Of a stretch of DNA of 64,000 nucleotides, positions 1-7,676 are shown piece after piece. The DNA comes from an uncultured Lachnospiraceae bacterium (GTDB taxonomy: Bacteria; Bacillota; Clostridia; Lachnospirales; Lachnospiraceae), in NCBI GenBank assembly GCA_946628415.1, contig CAMOWK010000004.1:62001-126000 (forward strand), written 5' to 3'. The notes under the pieces were generated by a model. The model saw only the letters and a program-made list of their open reading frames with translations. It had not been told where the DNA came from and did not search any database. Made by a program: the position numbers and the translations under genes. Every line of letters starts with the position of its first letter. Within the stretch, counting starts at the first letter, position 1.

Positions 1-84
1 ATGGAAGAATCAGGTGAACTTGTTATGGAGATTACTCTTGAAGAATTAGTAGATTATATTAAGAAACAGCGTAAGAAGAAATAA
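1..84 (+). CDS. C-terminal end of a gene entering from the left (unknown)
   Basis: An open frame runs from base 1 to a TAA at 82-84. It encodes at most 27 residues and ends in a Lys/Arg-rich tail. There is an ATG at base 1, but no upstream sequence shows whether it is the start, so this is best read as the tail of an upstream gene. It ends 15 bases before the STAS gene, with that gene's ribosome binding site in the gap, so the two are probably co-transcribed. Function cannot be told. Confidence 0.4.
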   Translation: MEESGELVMEITLEELVDYIKKQRKKK

Positions 85-99
85 TACGGAGGAAATTGG

Positions 100-399
100 A
101 TGGACGTTAAGCTCATTTCAAGAGGAAATGAGGGCGAACTTTTACTCTCCGGCGATCTTGATACAAAGACAGCCAGAGATGCGGATGCACTCTTTTCCCA
201 GATGGCAGACAGATTTAAGAATATCATCCTGAATATGAATGATCTTGAGTACGTTTCGAGTGCGGGACTCAGATGTATTAGAAATCTTTATATTAAACTT
301 AATCAGAAAGACGGTAAGTTACTTCTTACCGGTGTTAATGAAAATGTCATGGAAGTTTTTGAAATGACAGGGCTTGCAGGTCTTTTAAATATTCGTTAG
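100..399 (+). CDS. STAS-domain anti-sigma factor antagonist-like protein
   Basis: This 99-residue protein is a single STAS domain, the fold of SpoIIAA/RsbV. Members bind a kinase-type anti-sigma factor and release it when a conserved serine is unphosphorylated. The diagnostic stretch is around residues 49-58, where DLEYVSSAGLR matches the D-x-S-S-x-G-L-R phosphorylation loop. The length is normal for a stand-alone STAS protein. ACGGAGGAAA lies just before the ATG. A natural partner is the RsbW-like ATPase at 7062, although two unrelated genes separate them. The target sigma factor or other output is not visible in the window. Confidence 0.9.
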   Translation: MDVKLISRGNEGELLLSGDLDTKTARDADALFSQMADRFKNIILNMNDLEYVSSAGLRCIRNLYIKLNQKDGKLLLTGVNENVMEVFEMTGLAGLLNIR

Positions 400-404
400 G
401 GCTT

Positions 405-437
405 GTTGCGCTTTTGTTACTACACTGCTGATATAAT
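405..437 (+). promoter_or_regulatory. Promoter with GTTRC direct repeat upstream of the large secreted protein
   Basis: GTTGCGCTTTTGTTACT (405-421) contains two GTTRC half-sites 11 bases apart. Ten bases later comes an extended -10, TGATATAAT (TATAAT at 432-437). No good -35 lies at 17 bp, which fits an activator-dependent promoter. The same box and the same spacing recur at 7589-7621. Confidence 0.55.
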
Positions 438-489
438 CTCACTAATACTAGTGGTAGTTTAATTCAGTAGGTAAAAAAGAGGAATGTCT

Positions 490-3400
490 ATGAGGAAGAA
501 TAAACTAATAATTAAAGCAGTAGCGACGCTTACGGCGATCTCCTTTGCATTTACATATCTTCCTGCTATGTCGGGGACATATGATGCAAGTAGTGTATAT
601 GCTGCTACAGCCACGGACAGTACCGGAAGTGGAGACACCACAGGTGGTAATACTACAGGCGGTGCTATTTCGGGTGGTGATCTGAGCGGTAATGATGCAG
701 ATGACAGCTATGTATATGAAAAACCATACAGTATAGCTGAGACAGGAGCCAAGCCTGCATTTACAGCATATAGCAATATGGAGGATTGGAAGGGAAGAGA
801 ATCCTTCGATGCTCCTGAAAATACGTATGCACTTCAGTGTGCTACCGGCGCCAGCGCAGGTGATACTGTGCTTTACTTTGCTATAAAGTATAAAGATAGT
901 AGTGGAGTAGTGAGAACACAGTATGTATTCCCTCATGTCGACGGTGCTGCCAGAAGCCGCGCATTACTTGAACATTATGGTGATAAAGACAAAATAAATA
1001 CTACTTATGGTTCGAAGATAGCGAAGGAACTAGGCTATCAGGAAGGAACAGTTGAGGAGGCGGCGCCTCTTGCCGCATGGACTATTCAAGATTTTATCTT
1101 TGAGGCAGAAGCTGATATCAGTACGGTTCTTCGTATAAATGTTTATGTTGAGAGAGGACAGTGGACTGCACAGGGAATTAATTTATATAGTGTTACAAAA
1201 TATACCGGATACGAGGAATATGGTCTTATTTCCGGTCAGAAGTTTCTTGATTATGAAGGGACGCTTATAGCGGATGTTAAGGCTAAAAACGCCGGATCAC
1301 AGCTATATTTCCAGACCAGCGGATCGGATACTGTGCATTCTGTTGGCGGTACTTTTAAGACCGCAGTTCTTACAAATTATCCGGCAGGATCAAGAACCGA
1401 AAAGAAACTCACTGATGATGATTCTATGTATTCACTTAGAGTGGATTTTGCCGATGTGGCCGGTGGCGGCCTTGAGTGTTTTCTTAATCCTAAGGCAAAA
1501 ACCATAGGCGAGAGCGGTATTTATGAGCAGATGGCGATGGAACTCCAGTATAAGGATACAAATGGATGGACCAGAAAAGTTACACTGCCTATACTTATAA
1601 ACAGTTATGCCATGACAAAGCGTAATCTTAAGGATAGTATTACACTCGGTTTCGCACAGAGAGGTGATACCGTTGCATTCCAAGGTTATCTCCCGGGATT
1701 TAGTTCGATAATCGGTAATCCTATAGTTTATGCAGGAGATTCAGCAAGGTCTCAGATTAAGGACAAGGGTGGAATCGAGATTCCATCAAGTACCGTATCT
1801 AATTATCTAAAAAAGTGGGGACTCATTTCCGATAAGTACGCTTCAGATGATTTTGGTTTATCCGGAGTTTCTATATATAAGGGTGGATGTATGCCTTATA
1901 TCCTTGATGGTACTGACAGTAATGGGGCATCAGTCAAGGGGGCTACAGTTGATTTTGTTTTCCAAAACAAATATCCTTTGCAGTATTATACAATTACTGC
2001 GGATACGGGAGCGCAGGTAAAATCAGGCGGAAATATCTCGCTTGTTTTCTCAAAATACATAGAGGGAAATCCTATAGTTGCATCTGGTAACGGCGAGAAT
2101 AAATTCCTTGTTACTCTTAGGACAAGTGAAAATGATCTTGCGGCTACTAACTCTGATGTAAAAGTTATGTTCTATTATACGAATAATGATGGAACTAATA
2201 TGAAAACTCGAGAATATCGTGTTCTTACGGCTGCAAGCGAATATTTAGGTAGTTGGCCTACTGAAAGTGGTGGCAATTATATAGAAGAGTCAGGATTTGT
2301 TAAGAAGGGCTCGATTTCATTCCTTGTGGATGCAGATGATGTAAGTGAGTTCACAGGAATGGAGGTATCTATTGATGGTAAGGATGAATGGGTTATTGAG
2401 AATATGACCATTTCCTTCATCGAAAGCTATGGTAAAAGAAAATCATATGTTACACCTGTGGAGACAGGTGGGGCTAAATCGAATTTCTGGATTGACAGAT
2501 CGGCGATTTCTGCTGAAATCTTCAATCTTAAGACAGTAAAAGCAACTGTTTATGATGAAAACGGAAATGCACTTGATTCAAGCGGTACAGGTATCAGAGA
2601 ACAGGTATTTGATGATCAGAATAATCCTGTATATGATGAAGCAGGAAATCCTGTTTATGTTCAGAAGGTTTCTGATAACAGTAGTTTCTCAAGGCAATTA
2701 CTTCAGGGTGACAGATCATATACATTTGTATTTGATTCAAAGTCCATAGTTGATATAAGAGAAAAAGACTGGTCATCAGTCAGATACTCTATGACGCATG
2801 ATGAGACAGGTGTTAACTGGGGGTTCTTTAAAACAAGAAAGTCATATGATGTAGCAGTGGATGTTGCTGCTGATTCTGATTATGATACAGGTAATGGTGA
2901 TTCTGGATCTAAGAACCATTTCTATTTCCAGCTACTTTTCAAGAATGGAAACAGTGCATATGTACTTGCTAACCAGCAGCTTACAGGTGATGGATTCAGA
3001 TCCAATCATATAGAGACATTTACGATTTCAACTAATCGTGATTATGGCGAGCTTACAGGTATACACATTATACCGGAGGATGTTGATGATTCGTCAGATC
3101 CGTTTGATAAGCTTAATATAGCCAAGGTAACTGTTTCGGAACAAACTAATGGTGGTAGTTATCTATCATATATAGTTGATAATGTTGGATGGATCGAGAT
3201 AGACTACGTTGATTCTGGTGAGCAGGGTTCTACGAGAGGTCAGAGATCAAGGCTTGAGAATCAGCTTACCAAGGACTATCCGGTTGCGTATAAAGAAAGG
3301 TCGGTAAAGCTTCTTTGTGAGATATCATGTATGCCTTACGTAGGAGAATATGATCCTATGATTGCTTCTGTAACAGCAAATGTCCATTATATAGAGGCTT

Positions 3401-5970
3401 CTACAGGAAAGATACGTGAAAAATCTTTCGATGTTGTACAGCAGATTGCAAAGTATATAGACTCAACGGCGGAAAGTGTTGAGACAGAAACGGATCCGAA
3501 GAGGCAGGTAGTCGCGGCAGATGGACTTGGAACCATATCTGATGACAGATATATGTTCAGGGCAAATCATACAGACAGATTCTGCTTCCCGGCTATATCA
3601 GATTTAAAGAGTATCGTGGATATGGAATTCACGGTTCAAACAAAGCTTAACAAGCCTTGCTATTGGAATATAGGCAACATAAGTATTGCTCAGGTACTTG
3701 AGGATGGTCAGGTACAGCTCAATGCTAATGATGAGTACTATAGAAATATGACCATAAGGTCACTTTGTACAAGTACAAACAAAGAAACAATAACAAACTT
3801 TATACCTGCTCTTATACCAACACCTATTGAGGCGATAGAGTTTACAAAGAATGAACTTGTATGGACTTCTGATGAATGGGCAACTCCTGTATCAAGAATT
3901 CCTGATTCAGCTGACGATACAGTAAATGTGTTCTTATATCCTACATCTAAAGCTGAAAATAAAACTAATGCAAGTGTAGATATAGGGTTTAAGTATTTCA
4001 TACCATTCTCACAGTATCTGCAGACTAGTCAGAAAGGTCTTACAAAGACTACTGATGGAAGAGGAAATACAGTTTATTATGTTAAAGGTCTTAAGGTTCC
4101 GAATTTTGTAAGTGCAAGTGAACTTAAGATAAAATGTGTAAGTACCACGATGGCATTTGATTATGCAGTTGTTGAGCATGTCAGAGGTAGTACAGTTGTA
4201 GATAGATATTCATATAACTTCTTAAAGAGCAGCGCGACGTTGGGGGCTACAGCAAAGCCAACAAGTACAGATTTAGGTACAGATTATAAGGAAGAAACTC
4301 TTGCTATTAGCTTCGGTTCAGGTACAGCTGATCAAGGACTTGTAGCTGAAGGAAGAGATGTTGCTGTTGCATTCAGTTATAAATCAACTATTGATGATGG
4401 TACACAGGAATATATGTCTCCATATGTTTATCTGACGGATCAGAATATTAATTCTATCAGAGAAGGTACGTTTGCTGAGATAAAATATGATGTTCCATAC
4501 GTCAAAGAAATAACCGGATATAGTATAGCAGGCTATGGCGAACTGGAAGCTACTGTTAATGCAGCCGCGGCACAGGTTTACTCGGTTAAACCTCAGGATA
4601 AGAAGATAAATGAAACTACAGGTCAGCTGGAAACATTGTCACGAAGCAGATACAGCTATTCAGCATTCTCCGGTTCATTTGCAATAACCGATAAGACTAC
4701 GAGGCATGAAAGAACTAAGACAACACCTTATGAGACGGGAAGTGTGACACCGGTTACACTTACACTTAAGACAGGAGAGGTTTCCAAGTCACTTGGTGAT
4801 AATACAAAGCTTGCTGTAAGAATGATATTTAAGTATCGTGATGCTCTTGGAGCAACAAGTGCGGTAAGATTTGAAGATATTTCGCCTTATATTCAGGAAG
4901 ATGAGCCGGAATTCAAGTCAAACAGTGAACATACAATTAAACTCTTCCTGCCGAACATGAGCAGTAATCTGACAATTTCATCGATAGATGTATTGCCATA
5001 CAATAAGTCAATAGAGACAGGAGAAGAAACTGAATCCGATGCAGATGTTGAAGTAGTTCAGGCTACAGATACAGAAGTTGTAGATGCGGTTCTCAGTACA
5101 GAGGATGTATCTGATGACATTATTAATAACAGAGATGCAAGTATTGTAATAGAATCACTTAATCTTGACCTTGCATTCGGTGAGAAGCAAATACCTAGAT
5201 CTGATGTTAACCAGACATTCCTTGGCCTTGAAAATGGCGGAACTATACGTCTCAGCAAGATTACACTTATACTTAATGCAGCAAAGAATGATGAAGAGAT
5301 GACTCCTATAAAGGATGGTCTTGGAAGATTCACTGCAGACAGTGGCGATGTGCTTTATGTTAAAACACTTGTAACCAATTCAGACGGTTATACGGTAAAG
5401 GCATATCAGATGATCGGTAATACAGAGACCGGAGAGAAACTGCCTGATGACTCGATAGTATTCAGTGAGAAGGATAAGCAGATATTCCAGTTCAAGGTGC
5501 CTGATAATAAGACAGGTGATCTGGTTACATACAGACTTGATATTGCCACAACCGAAGATCCGGATATAACAGGTACGATTTATGTTACAGTTAAGTCTCT
5601 TCCGGTTGAGATTGAAAGCATAGCTATAGATACACCGGGTAAGACAAGCTATACAGTTGGTGATACACTTGATGTAAGCGGAATGACCATAAAGGCTACA
5701 AAGACTGATGGAACTACTGAGTCGGTTGTTGTATCGGAAGCTATGGTAAGCGGATTTGATTCAACTACAGCAGGAACCAAGACACTTACTATCACATATT
5801 CAGGTAAGACGACCACATACAGTGTTACAGTCACAGCAGCTGAACCGGATACAAGTACTGATATAGATAATCCGGGTGATGATGCAGGGCTGACCGGAAG
5901 CGGTTCAAATACTTCAAACACAGATGGCGGTTCACCGGAAACTACTGAAACATCAACGGTAACACCATAA
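490..5970 (+). CDS. Large secreted beta-rich protein with C-terminal bacterial Ig-like domain
   Basis: The start at 490 is preferred over the ATG at 484 because GAGGA (479-483) is 6 bases from it and abuts the earlier ATG. The 1,826-residue product opens with a signal peptide (MRKNK, hydrophobic core, Ala-x-Ala near residue 36), then a Thr/Gly/Ser-rich linker. The body has several similar beta-rich units with conserved Trp and Tyr positions; their pattern resembles PLAT/LH2 or carbohydrate-binding sandwiches, but this is tentative. Near residue 1700 a Big_3-like Ig domain is clear (SYTVGDTLDVSGMTIKAT), followed by a Thr/Ser/Gly-rich tail. No LPxTG anchor, SLH domain or catalytic motif is seen. 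It is probably an extracellular adhesin or matrix protein. A hairpin terminator follows. Confidence 0.75.
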   Translation: MRKNKLIIKAVATLTAISFAFTYLPAMSGTYDASSVYAATATDSTGSGDTTGGNTTGGAISGGDLSGNDADDSYVYEKPYSIAETGAKPAFTAYSNMEDWKGRESFDAPENTYALQCATGASAGDTVLYFAIKYKDSSGVVRTQYVFPHVDGAARSRALLEHYGDKDKINTTYGSKIAKELGYQEGTVEEAAPLAAWTIQDFIFEAEADISTVLRINVYVERGQWTAQGINLYSVTKYTGYEEYGLISGQKFLDYEGTLIADVKAKNAGSQLYFQTSGSDTVHSVGGTFKTAVLTNYPAGSRTEKKLTDDDSMYSLRVDFADVAGGGLECFLNPKAKTIGESGIYEQMAMELQYKDTNGWTRKVTLPILINSYAMTKRNLKDSITLGFAQRGDTVAFQGYLPGFSSIIGNPIVYAGDSARSQIKDKGGIEIPSSTVSNYLKKWGLISDKYASDDFGLSGVSIYKGGCMPYILDGTDSNGASVKGATVDFVFQNKYPLQYYTITADTGAQVKSGGNISLVFSKYIEGNPIVASGNGENKFLVTLRTSENDLAATNSDVKVMFYYTNNDGTNMKTREYRVLTAASEYLGSWPTESGGNYIEESGFVKKGSISFLVDADDVSEFTGMEVSIDGKDEWVIENMTISFIESYGKRKSYVTPVETGGAKSNFWIDRSAISAEIFNLKTVKATVYDENGNALDSSGTGIREQVFDDQNNPVYDEAGNPVYVQKVSDNSSFSRQLLQGDRSYTFVFDSKSIVDIREKDWSSVRYSMTHDETGVNWGFFKTRKSYDVAVDVAADSDYDTGNGDSGSKNHFYFQLLFKNGNSAYVLANQQLTGDGFRSNHIETFTISTNRDYGELTGIHIIPEDVDDSSDPFDKLNIAKVTVSEQTNGGSYLSYIVDNVGWIEIDYVDSGEQGSTRGQRSRLENQLTKDYPVAYKERSVKLLCEISCMPYVGEYDPMIASVTANVHYIEASTGKIREKSFDVVQQIAKYIDSTAESVETETDPKRQVVAADGLGTISDDRYMFRANHTDRFCFPAISDLKSIVDMEFTVQTKLNKPCYWNIGNISIAQVLEDGQVQLNANDEYYRNMTIRSLCTSTNKETITNFIPALIPTPIEAIEFTKNELVWTSDEWATPVSRIPDSADDTVNVFLYPTSKAENKTNASVDIGFKYFIPFSQYLQTSQKGLTKTTDGRGNTVYYVKGLKVPNFVSASELKIKCVSTTMAFDYAVVEHVRGSTVVDRYSYNFLKSSATLGATAKPTSTDLGTDYKEETLAISFGSGTADQGLVAEGRDVAVAFSYKSTIDDGTQEYMSPYVYLTDQNINSIREGTFAEIKYDVPYVKEITGYSIAGYGELEATVNAAAAQVYSVKPQDKKINETTGQLETLSRSRYSYSAFSGSFAITDKTTRHERTKTTPYETGSVTPVTLTLKTGEVSKSLGDNTKLAVRMIFKYRDALGATSAVRFEDISPYIQEDEPEFKSNSEHTIKLFLPNMSSNLTISSIDVLPYNKSIETGEETESDADVEVVQATDTEVVDAVLSTEDVSDDIINNRDASIVIESLNLDLAFGEKQIPRSDVNQTFLGLENGGTIRLSKITLILNAAKNDEEMTPIKDGLGRFTADSGDVLYVKTLVTNSDGYTVKAYQMIGNTETGEKLPDDSIVFSEKDKQIFQFKVPDNKTGDLVTYRLDIATTEDPDITGTIYVTVKSLPVEIESIAIDTPGKTSYTVGDTLDVSGMTIKATKTDGTTESVVVSEAMVSGFDSTTAGTKTLTITYSGKTTTYSVTVTAAEPDTSTDIDNPGDDAGLTGSGSNTSNTDGGSPETTETSTVTP

Positions 5971-5983
5971 TCATTAAATATAA

Positions 5984-6029
5984 CCATACCCCATGGGATG
6001 CTCAGGCATCCTATGGGATATGGATTTTA
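5984..6029 (+). terminator. Hairpin terminator after the large secreted protein
   Basis: Near-complementary 17-base arms (5984-6000 and 6007-6023) flank the 6-base loop CTCAGG and are followed by ATTTTAT. Two positions do not form Watson-Crick pairs. The U-tract is short, so termination may be partial. Confidence 0.6.
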
Positions 6030-6034
6030 TGCTT

Positions 6035-6062
6035 ACATGGACCGGTAGGTAATTGTCCATGT
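6035..6062. repeat. Perfect 8-bp inverted repeat upstream of the 304-aa gene
   Basis: ACATGGAC (6035-6042) and GTCCATGT (6055-6062) are exact complements 12 bases apart. No U-tract follows. It lies 35 bases before a TTG start, so it may be an operator or an mRNA leader hairpin. Confidence 0.4.
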
Positions 6063-6096
6063 ATATATTAAATAAATCTAGCTAAGGGGAAAGATA

Positions 6097-7011
6097 TTGG
6101 CTAAGAAAAAGAAAAAGAAAGACGACCCATATTATATTGAAGCCAAAAAAGTCCTGCTGAATCATGTAGAGCTTGACGTGGACGGACATTTTATTACGAC
6201 AGATGAATTCAGATTTCAGCTCTGGGGAGCAGCTGACGGTGAGAATATGCTCAGGATCTGGGGGCTTTCATCAAGAGCTTTTATATATCACTCAGAACAA
6301 AATAACACACAGGCTGTTTTCAAAGTCGGAAAAGCCATGAGCAATATCGGTAGAGGAATTAATCTTAGGCTGGAAGATGATGATGCTGTCGCATGTTTAG
6401 TCCGACCTGTTATTACTTATCCGGTAGTTCTGGTATTTGGACAAAATGAAGAGAAAGAGCTTGTACTTAGTGCGTATACACCGAGATGTCCGACGGCATT
6501 TCTTGCTATAAAGCTCGCGGTAGGTAAGCTCGACAAGAATTTGGACGGAGTGGTTGAAAGACTTGATAACGGCGAAAAGATAAAAAAAGAATATGTCGAA
6601 GTTGATGATACAACGGAGCCGGAAAAGAATAATAAAGAATTCAGAGGACCTCTTGGTTGGTGGAAAAAGAGAAAACAGGAAGATGAGGATATCTATGTAA
6701 AAGATTACTCGAGAACCGATACTAAATCAGAGGAAGATGAAATCAAAGATGACGATTACTATATTAAGATGGTCACTGAGATGGACTGGTCTTCGGATGA
6801 TGAAGAAGAATTTCTGCCTGATGAAGCTGATGAGACTTCCGGTTATACAGAAGAAGCATATAGCTCTGATGAGGACGTAGAAGGGCCTTCGGAAGAAGAG
6901 GCTGAAAGGAAACCTAAACCACGGCCAAAGAATAAGAAGAATAAAAAGCCTCCGGTTAGACCGAGCAATATCCCGAAAAGGGTAAAAATAGAAGAAAATA
7001 ATAATCGTTAA
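6097..7011 (+). CDS. Unknown charged protein with N-terminal folded domain and acidic tail
   Basis: I do not recognise this 304-residue protein. The start is a TTG at 6097, supported by AAGGGGA six bases upstream and the lack of a nearby ATG. After a Lys-rich N-terminus, residues about 15-150 look globular and beta-rich, with several aromatic residues. Residues 150-304 are low-complexity and strongly charged: runs of Asp/Glu, then Lys/Pro. There is no signal peptide or membrane segment, so it is probably cytoplasmic. It sits between a terminator and the RsbW-like gene (gap 50 bases) and may share a transcript with the latter. The basic start, acidic middle and basic end suggest a flexible interaction tail. 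Confidence 0.7.
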   Translation: MAKKKKKKDDPYYIEAKKVLLNHVELDVDGHFITTDEFRFQLWGAADGENMLRIWGLSSRAFIYHSEQNNTQAVFKVGKAMSNIGRGINLRLEDDDAVACLVRPVITYPVVLVFGQNEEKELVLSAYTPRCPTAFLAIKLAVGKLDKNLDGVVERLDNGEKIKKEYVEVDDTTEPEKNNKEFRGPLGWWKKRKQEDEDIYVKDYSRTDTKSEEDEIKDDDYYIKMVTEMDWSSDDEEEFLPDEADETSGYTEEAYSSDEDVEGPSEEEAERKPKPRPKNKKNKKPPVRPSNIPKRVKIEENNNR

Positions 7012-7061
7012 TTTGAATGTAGAGTAAGCGTAAACTGTATATTAGATGAGGAGAAGAGTGT

Positions 7062-7538
7062 ATGGCAGAGATAGAAAACATCAGAATAGGCGATTCCAGT
7101 GCTGTAGTTGATTACAGTGTTACCGATGATGGTAATACGATAGTTGTTGATGCAATTGAAGATGCGCTCGACACAGTTCAGGATTTCATAAGAGAAAAGC
7201 TTCTTAAGTATAACTGTGATAAGAAACCATTACTTCAGATAAGGCTTGCAGTTGAGGAAATTTTTGTGAATATAATCTCTTATGCGTATAAGCCCGGCAT
7301 AGGAAAGGCTGAAATAATGTGTGTTGTTTCAGAGGATCCTCTGATGGTAACACTGCAGTTCATGGATTCAGGAAAGCCGTTTGATCCTCTCAAGGCAGAT
7401 GACGCGGATACATCTGGTGCAATGTTTATGGAACATGAGGGTGGCTTCGGTATTCATCTGGTTAAAAATATAATGGACTCAGTTGAATATGAGTACAAAG
7501 ACGGGAAAAATACACTTTTAGTTAAAAAGAGCTTATAG
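7062..7538 (+). CDS. RsbW/SpoIIAB-like anti-sigma factor serine kinase (HATPase_c)
   Basis: This 158-residue GHKL ATPase has the usual boxes: N box EEIFVNIISYAY near residues 65-76, G1 box DSGKPFDP near 105-112, and G2 GGFGIHLVKNIMD near 127-139. Family members bind a sigma factor, or phosphorylate a STAS antagonist. The STAS protein at 100 is the obvious candidate partner. GAGGAG lies 8 bases before the ATG. A terminator follows, so it ends its transcript. No sigma factor gene is adjacent, so the output could be a non-sigma partner-switching target. Confidence 0.9.
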   Translation: MAEIENIRIGDSSAVVDYSVTDDGNTIVVDAIEDALDTVQDFIREKLLKYNCDKKPLLQIRLAVEEIFVNIISYAYKPGIGKAEIMCVVSEDPLMVTLQFMDSGKPFDPLKADDADTSGAMFMEHEGGFGIHLVKNIMDSVEYEYKDGKNTLLVKKSL

Positions 7539-7544
7539 GTATGA

Positions 7545-7580
7545 AGTCACTGGTGCATTAAAATGGATCAGTGGCTTTTT
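7545..7580 (+). terminator. Rho-independent terminator after the RsbW-like gene
   Basis: GTCACTG (7546-7552) pairs with CAGTGGC (7569-7575), with one G-U pair, and is followed directly by TTTTT (7576-7580). Confidence 0.65.
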
Positions 7581-7588
7581 ACGTTTTT

Positions 7589-7621
7589 GTTACGCTTTTG
7601 TTGCTCTTTGTATTGTATACT
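7589..7621 (+). promoter_or_regulatory. Second copy of the GTTRC-repeat promoter
   Basis: GTTACGCTTTTGTTGCT (7589-7605) differs from the box at 405-421 by two transitions only. Exactly 10 bases later comes TATACT (7616-7621). It lies 55 bases upstream of the 781-aa gene. Confidence 0.55.
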
Positions 7622-7676
7622 CATTGTAAATAGTGTTGAAGAGCGTGATAAGCAGAACTGATAGAGAGGTGATGTT

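Noticed and set aside
505..936. 143-codon minus-strand frame over the signal-peptide region
   Set aside because: It is a shadow of the 1,826-aa secreted protein on the other strand, Cys/Ile-rich and without a binding site.
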